NCBI GenBank assembly: GCA_963580285.1
Contig: OY757024.1
Span: 124,062,045 to 124,126,044 of the forward strand
From: Lucinisca nassula
Taxonomy: Eukaryota; Mollusca; Bivalvia; Lucinida; Lucinidae
Direction: 5' to 3'
DNA: 64,000 nucleotides
Part shown: positions 12,301-24,300 of the stretch, in pieces
How positions within the stretch are numbered: position 1 is the first letter of the stretch
Layout of the letters: the number at the start of each line of letters is the position of its first letter
Made by a program: the position numbers and the translations under genes
Notes under the pieces: model-generated
Told to the model about the DNA's origin: nothing
Databases searched by the model: none
Seen by the model: the letters and a program-made list of their open reading frames with translations, nothing else

Positions 12301-15300
12301 ACCAAGATGAGACTGTACCTACACAGTGTAGACCCTGATGAGAACACTCCTGTTGGAGTGGTCTAATCTGGATCTACACTGTTTGTCCAGAGACTGCAAC
12401 CCACCAGTGCTGTCAGTGTTTTGTTTTCTTTTCTCTCTAATAGTATTAATTATTATAACTTCAAAATGATACACATGCACACTGTAGAAATAGATTACAC
12501 CCTTTTAGCTGACACTATTTAGCAGTCTTTGCTGCCTTGTATATATTCTTAGTAACTGTGGAAACAAAGGTCAAGGTTGTTTTAGTAATATATGACCCAG
12601 CTCGCCTTACAAAAGTAAGGGGGAGCTATGCCATACATCAGTGTTGGAGTCATCAACCTCAGCGTCCACATTTAATAGGTTTAAGTTTACCTGCAAGCTC
12701 TTATTTGTAATATTTTACAAATTTAGGAAAAAGAAAACATTTTACATATGAGCCAGCACACGACAAAATCTACAATAAGGCCTGTGCGTCCAGCTAAGTC
12801 TGATCAGAGTCTTCGCTGTTCACATGAACCTTCTATAGCCTCTGGGCTATTCATAGGGCAACAAGAGAATGCTCGGAACAGGCTGACCTGACGAGCCGTC
12901 TGAACTGAGTCTTCGACCATATCACTGGTCTTATTGTAGGTTTCAATGTCATGCGCCGGCTCATATTCTTTCTTACTCCATTTCACAAGTTTGACTTTTT
13001 TTTCAGAAGTACTTTTGGTTCTGTTTTTAATGCTGCAGTCTATATTTAGCTCTTTAGTGTAAGAAAATTGATTTTTTTTTTTTAATCAAAGTACAGTAGA
13101 ACTTTGATGGCTAGAATACCGATGGTTCGTTTCCCATGACTGGGTTGAACTCGTACTTGAGTCCCTAGGGAAATCGTCAAGATAAGAAATGGTGGGGGAT
13201 GATTAAGGAGAATTTACTCTTTTATCTGGCAAATGTGTGCTGTGTGTACTCATTGGAATCGCCTCGGTGAGGCGATTCTAATGAGTACACACAGCAAACA
13301 TTTTCATTATCTAACATCGAAAGATGTTCAAAAGTATCTCGTTATGCCTCTTGGCAGTGACATTCAGTGGCTCGAACTACGGCTGTCTCAAATAAAATTT
13401 CATGGTCCCAAAGGGGTTCGAGCCATCGAAGTTCGACTGTACATGTACTAAAAACAAGATTTCATGTTGGGATATTTCTGGTTCTCTTTTAATTACTGCA
13501 GTTTGTTTAGCTCTTTTAACAAAGCAAATGTTATTTTTGGGCAAAAATGGCAAAATTGAAGTTTTATCTTTTGATAACTTGCCCTCATTCAACTTAGGCC
13601 TCCATAGGCGAGCTATGTTGGTGAGCTGTCTTGTCTTCTGACAACTCTTGTTCTTTATTGTATTTTAGTATATTTATTTTAGGTAAAGTATTTTTGAAAT
13701 CATTACGCAAACACACCTATACAAATACATTGCCACCTTTATCGCCGAAAAAATGAAAATTTTATGATGAAAAATTGTGATATTTTTTTATTTCTGCTCA
13801 AAATATAGATTGTGGGCACTCGTTAGAACCGCCTCATCGAGGCGGTTCTAACGAGTACCCACAATCAATATTTTAGAGCAGATATAAGAAAAATAAGGTA
13901 TACCCCCGGAAACCACAGTTTTACTATATAAAAGTGGGGTTCAAGGGGGTCAAAATTGATAAGTAGGCCCAGTTGTTCAAAGCATCGTTAGCTTAACGAG
14001 CTTGTTAGGGTCAAATTGTACACCAGGAACTGTAGAAGTAGGTTAAATGACTGGCTTGACAAGACCTTGACTGGTTTGACAAGACTTTAGGAGTGTTAAT
14101 TGGGCTGTAAAACTACATTACACAAAATATACAGAGAGCTTTTGTTATAACTGCTGTAACAGTATTTAGAACTAGCTGCTGTTAGGAATCCCAATAAGGA
14201 AGAGTGTAATGGGTTATAAATGGCCATTTCCCTCGGCTACTCCAAGAACCAAATGGTGAAAACAAATGTTGAGGGTATTTGTTAGAATCGCCTCGGTGAG
14301 GCGAATCTAGCAAATATCCACAGCATTTGTTTCTTGGATAATTGAATGCACTTTACTTGAATACATGTATCTCCATTATCAGCTTGAGTAAAGGATTTGT
14401 AACACTGAAATTTTCGTTACAATGAGTTTTTTCGTTATATCCAATGAGATTGCAGAGAATGGAAGCTCTCTGCTATCGATCCTCATGATAGACAAGCCTG
14501 GAGATCTGGTGTAAGATCTGCCATGCGTGCAGCAAGCCAGCTACCTGGAAGGGGGCCCATTTATGTGGACGTTGCCCCTGTACCTGCACGTTAATCAAAA
14601 ATCCCTTGATGATGATGATGATGTCGGTATATAGAGGGTTGACTGTACATTTCTGAAGATGTTTCAGATCGTATTATATGTGCTTGTTTTGGGAGTTTTT
14701 GCTGCAATATGCGGTACACAGAGTCCTAGATGCTTTTTTTTTTTTAAATACAGTTATGAGTTGTACAGTATTTTGAAGATGAATCGAACCCACATCCACT
14801 TCAAAATCATCAGCATCCTGGCAAACAGTGTATATCCTGATGAAATGGCTCATTCTGAGCAGTCTCATCTGGACCTACACTGATTGCATAGATATCCATT
14901 TGAAGATGGAGCCTGGCCTCAGTAGCTCAGTCAGATGCACATCCGACTGGTGATCAGGAGGATGCGGGTTCGATTCCTGGTGGGGTCGGCAACATTCTTT
15001 TGTGGAGATTGATCATGAAATCTTTTCTACAGTCATTCTCTCCCTTCCACTGATTCAAGAAGGGCAGTTGTCAGATTATGGCAAAAGAATGTGCACTGTA
15101 CTGGTTAACTGCTTCAGTATACACCTGCCAAGGAAAGGTGTGGATAGGTAAACTGACCGGCTCAAAATTGATCTAAAATAGTGTTGACTGGGCGTTTAAA
15201 CTCCAAAACAAACAAAGATGGATAAAATAATACTATTTTAATTTTTGATACAGTCCACCTCAAAAACTGAGGTGTGGAAAGATTAGAGAAAATCAGACGT

Positions 15301-18300
15301 TGTAAATCTAGTGATATTTATAGAGGATCTTACATGAGTGCTCATGTATTATTGAATTTATTAAACGAGTTGAGGAAAAGGGATAAAATGCGAGACTCTG
15401 CTGAGCATTTTATCCCTTTTCCTTAATGAGTTTAATAAATTCAATAATATATGAGCACGAATGCAAGATCTTATTTATCATATGGCATTTTAAGCGCATT
15501 TTATTCACGATAGTTTTATAAAAATGTCAGTGTTCCGCCATAAGTAAACGCGATGTCGTTAAGGACGTCGTACATGTAACATTACGGGGCGTATCTAACT
15601 AATTTGCATATTTAATCCACTAGTGGATTATCAAATTTATTACATGGCGTTATTACACTCTCAGATTACACTCTCAGACGCCACGTCATATGATAAATTT
15701 ATTTATTTACCAGGAAACCATTGTTCAAGTACTGCTACGAATGTGGCCGCTCTGTGAATGTTACTCTGACAGCATGTACACGGTGTAAGGAGGTATACTA
15801 CTGCGGTAAACCATGTAAACTGAAGGCTTGGAATGCTAGACATAAGGAGGAATGCATTAGAATTGGAGGTAACAACCATTAAAATGTAATTCAGGACTAG
15901 CAGATGTCATTTTCAAACTGTTTTTCTTCCCTTAGTTTTCAGAGACAATGTGGTGGCTGTAAAAAGTTGCATCATAGTGTAGATTATTTTTTCTAGTTAT
16001 CCAGTCTGGCCCAGAAAAAGTTCTGCGGTATATTCCTTCCTTCCAAAGGACAACCCTTATATAGAACATATTTAACATTAAGAACTTACTTGAAGCTCTT
16101 GAAAGTCTCTTTTTTAATAACTAACCCTCAAAGTCCATGAATAACTTTTAAAATAGCATGCGACAATTTCATTTTCTAAATTATTTTCTCTGAAAAATAA
16201 GAAATTGACATCTACAAATGTTATAGTTGGCAGTTCCAAGGTTCAAATGTGTTTACCCAGCAGGCACATGTTGATAGGGCAACGTCAAATCAAAGTCGGT
16301 GCAATGTCACGATGTTGCTTTGACATAGATGTGATGTTGCATAAAGTTCATGAGGTTGCACCGACGTTGATGTGACGTCACAATTACATAATGTGCCTGC
16401 TGGGTAGATTGTAGTTTGTGATATTTGCGCCAGGGCCTGACACAAACTTCAGAATGACCTGTACATGCCTCATTATCCTAATACCTAGTTAAGTGCGCTG
16501 ACTCGGAAACATTAGGTCTCTCAACACTGCTTGATAGGGCTGGCTAATCGGAGCTGAAAAGATAATCGATTATCAGTCCTGTCACTGCGATCGATAATCG
16601 ATTATTAATCACTAAGGTTTTTGACATAATATTACCTGTCTGGTTTTCTGTCTGAGCAGAACTCTTACCATATGTTGCACTTTACCATATGTATATTTGA
16701 ACAAGCAGGCCTGAGCAAACAGTGTAGACCCAGATGAGACCCCGCAACATGCGGCGTCTCATAAGGGTCTGCACTGTTTGCCACTGATCCAGCTATTTTA
16801 GGCACAACTTTGGGTAGTAAATTGCACTTATCAAATAATCTATTACAAGCAAATCAGTACTGATAATCATTTTTGTGGAATTTATCGATCAATTAATCGA
16901 TTATATGATTAATCTTGTCAGCCTTACTGCTTGGGTCATATGTTGGATGCCAAGTTCTGCGAATGAGGGTCAGTTTGTTTTTCTGTGGGTATGGCAGTTT
17001 TGGCCACCTCCAATTAACAATCAGCTCAATATAAACGAAATTATCTTGAAAAGGCTATAAAATCATAAAGAAAAGGAAAATCTATCTTTTTTCCTTTTCT
17101 TTTTGGTTTTATGGGCTTTTCAAGATAATTTCATTTATCAGCCCAAATAACTATTTGGCACATACATGTGAAACCTCCCTCATCAGGAGGGAGCTAGCTA
17201 GGCTCCCTCCTTTTGGCATTTACTTTTACCCAAATTACATTATGAAAACATGCCAATACAAATACAAAGTAAACTTTACAACTGAAAATACGAAAATTTC
17301 TAGATGAAAAATGGTGATATTTTTCTTATTTCTACTCCAAATATTTTAGAGCAGAAATAAAAAAATAAGGTATATTCCTGTAAACTCCAAACCAATCTAA
17401 AATTTCTTAATTTGTTCCAAACATTGTTGGATCAAATTTGTTTTCTGACTAATATTTGATAGCCCTTGTCCTACAGAACATGATAAACCCTACCAATGGA
17501 GACAGTTTAGATCCAGATCAGATGTCTTCTGAAGACATCTGGTCAGGATCTACACTGTTTGTCATTCATATTGTGAATTGGAATGAATACATTATATCAA
17601 GTAATTTGATTGATTGATAGTCAGATATGGATGTGGCAAGATTAATTTATTCAGCAGTACAGGGGTTAATTTTACATGCCTACTCTGCAGCAAGGTCCAG
17701 GAGTCCAAGCCCATCCAGAAGAAAGCAGAGGGATGACAGCCCCACCCCAGCAACACACCCAGATAAAGGCAAGAAAACTACAGTAGCAGATCTGACTAAG
17801 GACAAGAAAGCCCTTCGAATACATGTGAGTATCTCTGGTGAAGGAGGTAGGAATTAAGAGGGAGGTTTTTTGACCTGGAAATACTTTTGTATACTAAACT
17901 CTTGCAGGGAATCGCTCCCACTTAGAGTAACCTCCCTTTCATATATGGATTAATACACTTGAGTATCTCTGATGAGGGTGGTAGGAATTAAGATCAGAGG
18001 GAGGCTGTTTGACCTGGAAATACATTTGTACACTATACTCTTGCAGGGAATCGCTCCCACTTAGAGTAACCTCCCTTTTATATATGGGAACAATAGTGGT
18101 CTCCCTTTGGGAAGTGAAACAATAGCTTAAATCTTTCATTTGTATTATGTCATCTTATTCCTTCAAGCACTTACTATATAACTAGCAGAGGACTCTTTCA
18201 AACTATGTTCCTGAAAATTCAGACACCTTGAGAACTTACTGTAGTGCTCCTAAAATCTGAACAAGTTTGTTTCATGATTCAGCAAGGAGTCCAAAAAGTG

Positions 18301-21300
18301 CAGAAAATGGCAAGCAGTGTAGACTCTGATCAGACTTCTGGGTCTGCCTTGTTTGCTTAGACATTAGTATCTGTCCCAATACTTAGGATCTTTAGGGGTT
18401 TTTTTCTGAAAAAAAAAAAAATAAGCTTTGATATTAAATGTCAGTTGTCTGCTGGGCATACAATTCACATGAAAGATCAAGGCCTTATTGTTTGGAAAAG
18501 AATGAAAAAAAAAGTTTTCTGCTGTTGAATTTAAAATTTCTGTTTGAAGAATTTATGTATTTTACCAATTTCTGAAAGTTTAGATGACAACAACTGTCAG
18601 AAACATTTGACACATGTATTGAACATCTTACCAAATTACACAGCTGCCCCCACCTATTGGGGCTTTCAGAAATAGATGGGCTGCATGATGCTTTCACAAA
18701 GAGCTGAAACTGACCCGCACACGAGAACTGGTAAACCCTTTGAGGATCTAAGCCTGCCCAGGCAAAGGGGTGTGAGTCGGACCATCCATGCTTATAAACC
18801 CTATTGGTTTCATTGGATGGCAGGGCTTGAGATGTCATTTCATCTCAATGTCGGGTAAAAGTCCCAAAAATTGGAAGCAACGTCTCCAAAATGACCTTTA
18901 CAGTGTTGACAGGGATGTTAAACCTCAAATCAAACAAACAAAACTACATAGATCAAAATTTGCTGCAAAAAGGAGATATTTTTAGCTCACCTGTCACGTA
19001 GTGACAAGGTGAGCTTTTGGGATCACTTTTTGTCCGTAGTCCGTCGTGCGTCCGTCCGTGGGTGCATCCGTCCATGCGTGCGTCCGTAAACTTTTTCTTC
19101 AAACGACATCTCCTACTAAACCACTGATCACATTTTGACCAAACTTCACAGGAATGATCCTTAGGTCGTCCCCTTTCAAAGTTGTTCAAATGGTTCCGGT
19201 CCATTGCACATATAGGTCACAGGAGCCAAAAATAGATTTTTTTCATCGAAAACTTAAAAATTCTTCTTCTCTGAAACCGCAAGATTGATCAAATTATAGT
19301 GCTGGAGCTAAAAATGCCCCCGCACCAGGGCCCTTTGATTTTACATGGGCTTATTAGCTCACCTGAGCCGAAGGCTCATGTGAGGTATTAGTATGCCAAT
19401 GATCCGTCGTCCGTTCACATTTTCAACTAAGTATATCTTTAAAGCCAGTCGGCCAATCATGATTAAATTCCATGAGAAGCATTATTAGGTTGGGGGAAAA
19501 GATGCATTATGTTTTGTGGCAGATCAGATGGAAACTCTTGTTGCCATGACAACATATAGCTCCCATAGACTTACAATGGGAAAAACTTAAAAAATCTTCT
19601 TCTCTGAAACCAATAGGCCCATGGCTTACATATGAAGCATTTAGCAATGTCAAGTGGTCCCCTACATAAATTGTGCCAATCATGCCCCTGGGGTCTAAAC
19701 TGGCCACGCCCCGGGGTCCCTTAACCCCCAATAGAAATAAAAGCTTAAAAAATCTTCTTCTCTGAAACCGCTAGGCACAGAGCTTACATTTTAAGCATGT
19801 AGCAATATCAAGTGGCCCTCTACATAAATAGTGCCAATCATGCACCTGGGGTCTAAACTGGCCACACCCCGGGGCCCCTTAGCCCCCATAGACTTATAAT
19901 GGAAAAAAAGCTAAAAAAATCTTCTTCTCTGAAACCAGTAGGCCGTGAGCTTACATATTAAGCATGTAGCAATGTCAAGTGGTCCCCTACATAAATTGTG
20001 CCAATCATGACCCTGGGGTCTAAACTGGCCACGCCCCGGGGTCCCTTAACCCCCGATAGAAATAAAAGCTTAAAAAATCTTCTTCTCTGAAACCGCTAGG
20101 CACAGAGCTTCCATATTAAGCATGTAGCAATGCCAAGTTATCCTCTAAATAAATTGTGCCAATCATGCCCCTGGGGTCTAAACTGGCCATGCCCCGGGGG
20201 CCCTTAGCTCCCATAGACTAATAATGGAAAAAAAGCATAAAAAATCTTCTTCTCTGAAACCTCTAGGCTCAGAGCTTACATATTAAGCATGTAGCAATGC
20301 CAAGAAGTCCCCTACATAAATTGTGCCAATCATGTCCCTGGGATCTAAACTGGCCATGCCCTTGGGCCCAATAGCCCCCATAGACTTGTAATGGAAAAAA
20401 AAGCTTAGAAAATCTTCTTCTCTGAAACCGCTAGGCACAGAGCTTACATTTTAAGCATGTAGCAATGTCAAGTGGTCCTCTACATAAATTGTGCCAATCA
20501 TGCCCCTGGGGTCTAAACTGGCCACGCCCCGGGGCCCCTTAGCCCCTATAGACTTATAATGGAAAAAAAGTTAAAAAAATCTTCTTCTCTGAAACCACTA
20601 GGCCGTGAGCTTACATATGAAGCATGTAGCAATGTCAAGTGGTCACCTACATGAATTGTGCCAATCATGCCCCTGGGGTCTAAACTGGCCACGCCCCGGG
20701 GTCCCTTAGCCCCCATAGACTTATAATGGAAATAAAAGCTAAAAAAATCTTCTTCTCTGTAACCGCTAGGCAAAGAGCTTCCATAATAAGCATGTAGCAA
20801 TGTCAAGTGGACCTCTACATAATTGTGCCAATCATGCCCCTGGGGTCTAAACTGGCCACACCCCGGGGCCCCTTAGCTCCCATAGACTAATAATGGAAAA
20901 AAAGCTTAAAAAATCTTCTTCTCTGAAACCACTAGGCCCAGAGCTTACATATTAAGCATGTAGCATTGTCAAGTGGTCCCCTACATAAATTGTGCCAATC
21001 ATGCCCCTGGGGTCTAAACTGGCCACGCCCCGGGGTCCCTTAACCCCCATAGACTTATAATGGAAATAAAAGCTTAAAAAATCCTTTTCTCTGAAACCAC
21101 TAGGCACAGAGCTTCCATATTAAGCATGTAGCAATGTCAAGTGGTCCTCTACATAAATTGTGCCAATCATGCCCCTGGGGTCTAAACTGGCCACGCCCCA
21201 GGGCCCCTAGCTCCCATAGAGTAATAATGGAAAAAAAAGCTTAAAAAATCTTCTTCTCTGAAACCACTAGGCCCAGAGCTTACATATGAGTAATAATGGA

Positions 21301-24300
21301 AAAAAAGCTTAAAACATCTTATACTCTGAAACAGCTAGGTACAGAGCTTCCATATTAAGCATGTAGCAATGTCAAGTGGGCCTCTACATTAATTGTGCCA
21401 ATCATGCCCCTGGGGTCTAAACTGGCCACGCCCCTGGGCCCCTTAGCTCCCATAGACAAATAATGGAAAAAAAGCTTTAAAAAATCTTCTTCTCTGAAAC
21501 CACTAGGCCCAGAGCTTCCATATTAAGCATGTAGCAATGTCAAGTGGTCCCCTACATAAATTGTGCCAATCATGCCCTTGGGGTCTTAACTGGCCACGCC
21601 CCGGGGTCCCTTAGCCCCCATAGAATTTTAATGGAAAAAAAGCTTAAAAAAATCTTCTTCTCTGAAACAGCTAGGCACAGAGCTTACATTTTAAGCATGT
21701 AGCAATGTCAAGTGGTCCTCTACATAAATTGTGCCAATCATGCCCCTGGGGTCTAAACTGGCCATGCCCCGGGGCCCCTTAGCCCCCATAGACTTTTATG
21801 GAAAAAAAAGCTAAAAAAATCTTCTTCTCTGAAACCACTTGGCCCAGAGCTTACATATTAAGTATGTAGCAATGTCAAGTGGTCCCCTACATAATTGTGC
21901 CAATCATGTCCCTGGGATCTAAACTGGCCATGCCCTGGGGCCCCTTAGCCCCCATAGACTTATAATGAAAAAAAAGCTTAAAAAATCTTCTTCTCTGAAC
22001 TAGCTAGGCACAGAGCTTACATTTTAAGCATGTAGCAATGTCAAGTGGTCCTCTACATAAATTGTGCCAATCATGCCCCTGGGGTCTAAACTGGCCATGC
22101 CCCTGGGCCCCTTAGCCCCCATAGACTTATAATGGAAAAAAAGCTTAAAAAATCATCATCTCTGAAACCACTAGGCGGTGAGCTTACATATGAAGCGTGT
22201 AGCAATGTCAAGTGGTCCCCTACATAAATTGTGCCAATCATGCCCCTGGGGTCTAAATTGGCCACACCCCGGGGTCCCTTAACCCCCATAGACTTATAAT
22301 GGAAATAAAAGCTTAAAACATCTTACACTCTGAAACCGCTAGGTACAGAGCTTCCATATTAAGCATGTAGCAATATCAAGTGGTCCTCTACATAAATTGT
22401 GCCAATCATGCCCCTGGGGTCTAAACTGGCCACGCCCCTGGGCCCCTTAGCTCCCATAGACTAATAATGGAAAAAAAGCTTAAAAAATCCTCTTCTCTGA
22501 AACCACTAGGCCCAGAGCTTACATATTAAGTATGTAGCAATGTCAAGTGGTCCCCTACATAATTGTGCCAATCATGTCCCTGGGATCTAAACTGGCCATG
22601 CCCTGGGGCCCCTTAGCCCCCATAGACTTATAATGGAAAAAAAAGCTTAAAAAATCTTCTTCTCTGAACTAGCTAGGCACAGAGCTTACATTTTAAGCAT
22701 GTAGCAATGTCAAGTGGTCCTCTACATAAATTGTGCCAATCATGCCCCTGGGGTCTAAACTGGCCATGCCCCTGGGCCCCTTAGCCCCCATAGACTTATA
22801 ATGGAAAAAAAGCTTAAAAAATCATCATCTCTGAAACCACTAGGCGGTGAGCTTACATATGAAGCGTGTAGCAATGTCAAGTGGTCCCCTACATAAATTG
22901 TGCCAATCATGCCCCCGGGGTCTAAACTGGCCACGCCCCGGGGTCCTTCAACCCTCATAGACTAATAATGGAAATAAAAGCTTAAAAAATCTTCTTCTCT
23001 GAAACAGCTAGGTACAGAGCTTCCATTTTAAGCATGTAGCAATGTCAAGTGGTCCTCTAAATAAATTGTGCCAATCATGCCCCTAGGGTCTAAACTGGCC
23101 ACGCCCCGTGGCCCATTAGCCCCCATAGACTTATAATGGAAAAAAAAGCTTAAAAAATCTTCTTCTCTGAAACCACTAGGCCCAGAGCTTACATATTAAG
23201 CATGTAGCAATGTCAAGTGGTCCCCTACATAAATTGTGCCGATCATGCCCCTGGGATCTTAACTGGCCAGGCCCTTGGGCCCCTTAGCCCCCATAGACTT
23301 ATAATGGAAAAAAAGCTTAAAAAGATCTTCTTCTCATAAACCGCTAGTATTATAAGCTCACTTGAGCCTAAGGCTCATGTGAGGTATTGGTATGCCAATG
23401 GTCCGTACACATTTTCAAATAAGTATATCTTTAAAGCCTCTTGGCCAATCGTGATTAAATTTCATGAGAAGCATTATCTGATTGGGGAGAAGATGCAGTA
23501 TGTTTTTGGGTAATTCAGATTAAAACTGGTGTTGCCATGGCAACATATAGCTCCCATAGACTTACAATTGGACAAACTTAAAAAATTTTCTTCTCTGAAA
23601 CCACTAGGCCCAGAGCTTACATATTAAGCATGTAGCAATGTCAAGTGGTCCCCTACATAAATTGTGCCAATCATGCCCCTGGGGTCTAAACTGCCCATGC
23701 CCCGGGGCCCCTTAGCCCCCATAGACTTATAATGGAAAAAAAAACAAACTTCAAAAATCTTCTTCTCTGAAACCACTAGGCCCAGAGCTTACATATTAAG
23801 CATGTAGCAATGTCAAGTGGTCCCCTACATTAATCCTACCAAACCTGTCCCTAGGGTCCAAATTGACAATGCCGTGTTCCATTGGGAAGAACTTAAAAAA
23901 AAAAAATATGCTCAAAGACCATGAGTCAAAGAGGTAACTAAAATGTTCCTCAGGTGAGTGGTTAGGCTCATTGAGCCTCTTGTATAGGGAAAATCTTTAA
24001 AAATGTTCTCCTCTGAAACCACAAGGCCCAGGTCTTTGATATTTGGTATGAAGCTTCATCTAGTGGACCCCTACCAAGATTGTTCAAATAATAGTGCTGG
24101 GGCCAAAAATGCCCCCGCCGCGGGGCCCTTTGGTTTTACATGGTCTCATATAGGGAAAATCTTTAAAAATCTTCTCTGAAACTGCAAGGCCCAGGTCTTT
24201 GATATTTGATATGAAGTTTCATCTAGTGGGCCCCTACCCAGATGGTTCAAATTATAGTGCTGGGGCCAAAAATGCCCCCGCCCCGGGGCCCTTTGGTTTT

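Noticed and set aside
22086..22958. Two nearly identical 67-codon frames as a duplicated small gene
   Set aside because: They lie on the - strand of the L satellite units and are 669 bp apart because of the higher-order repeat; other units have stops in this frame.
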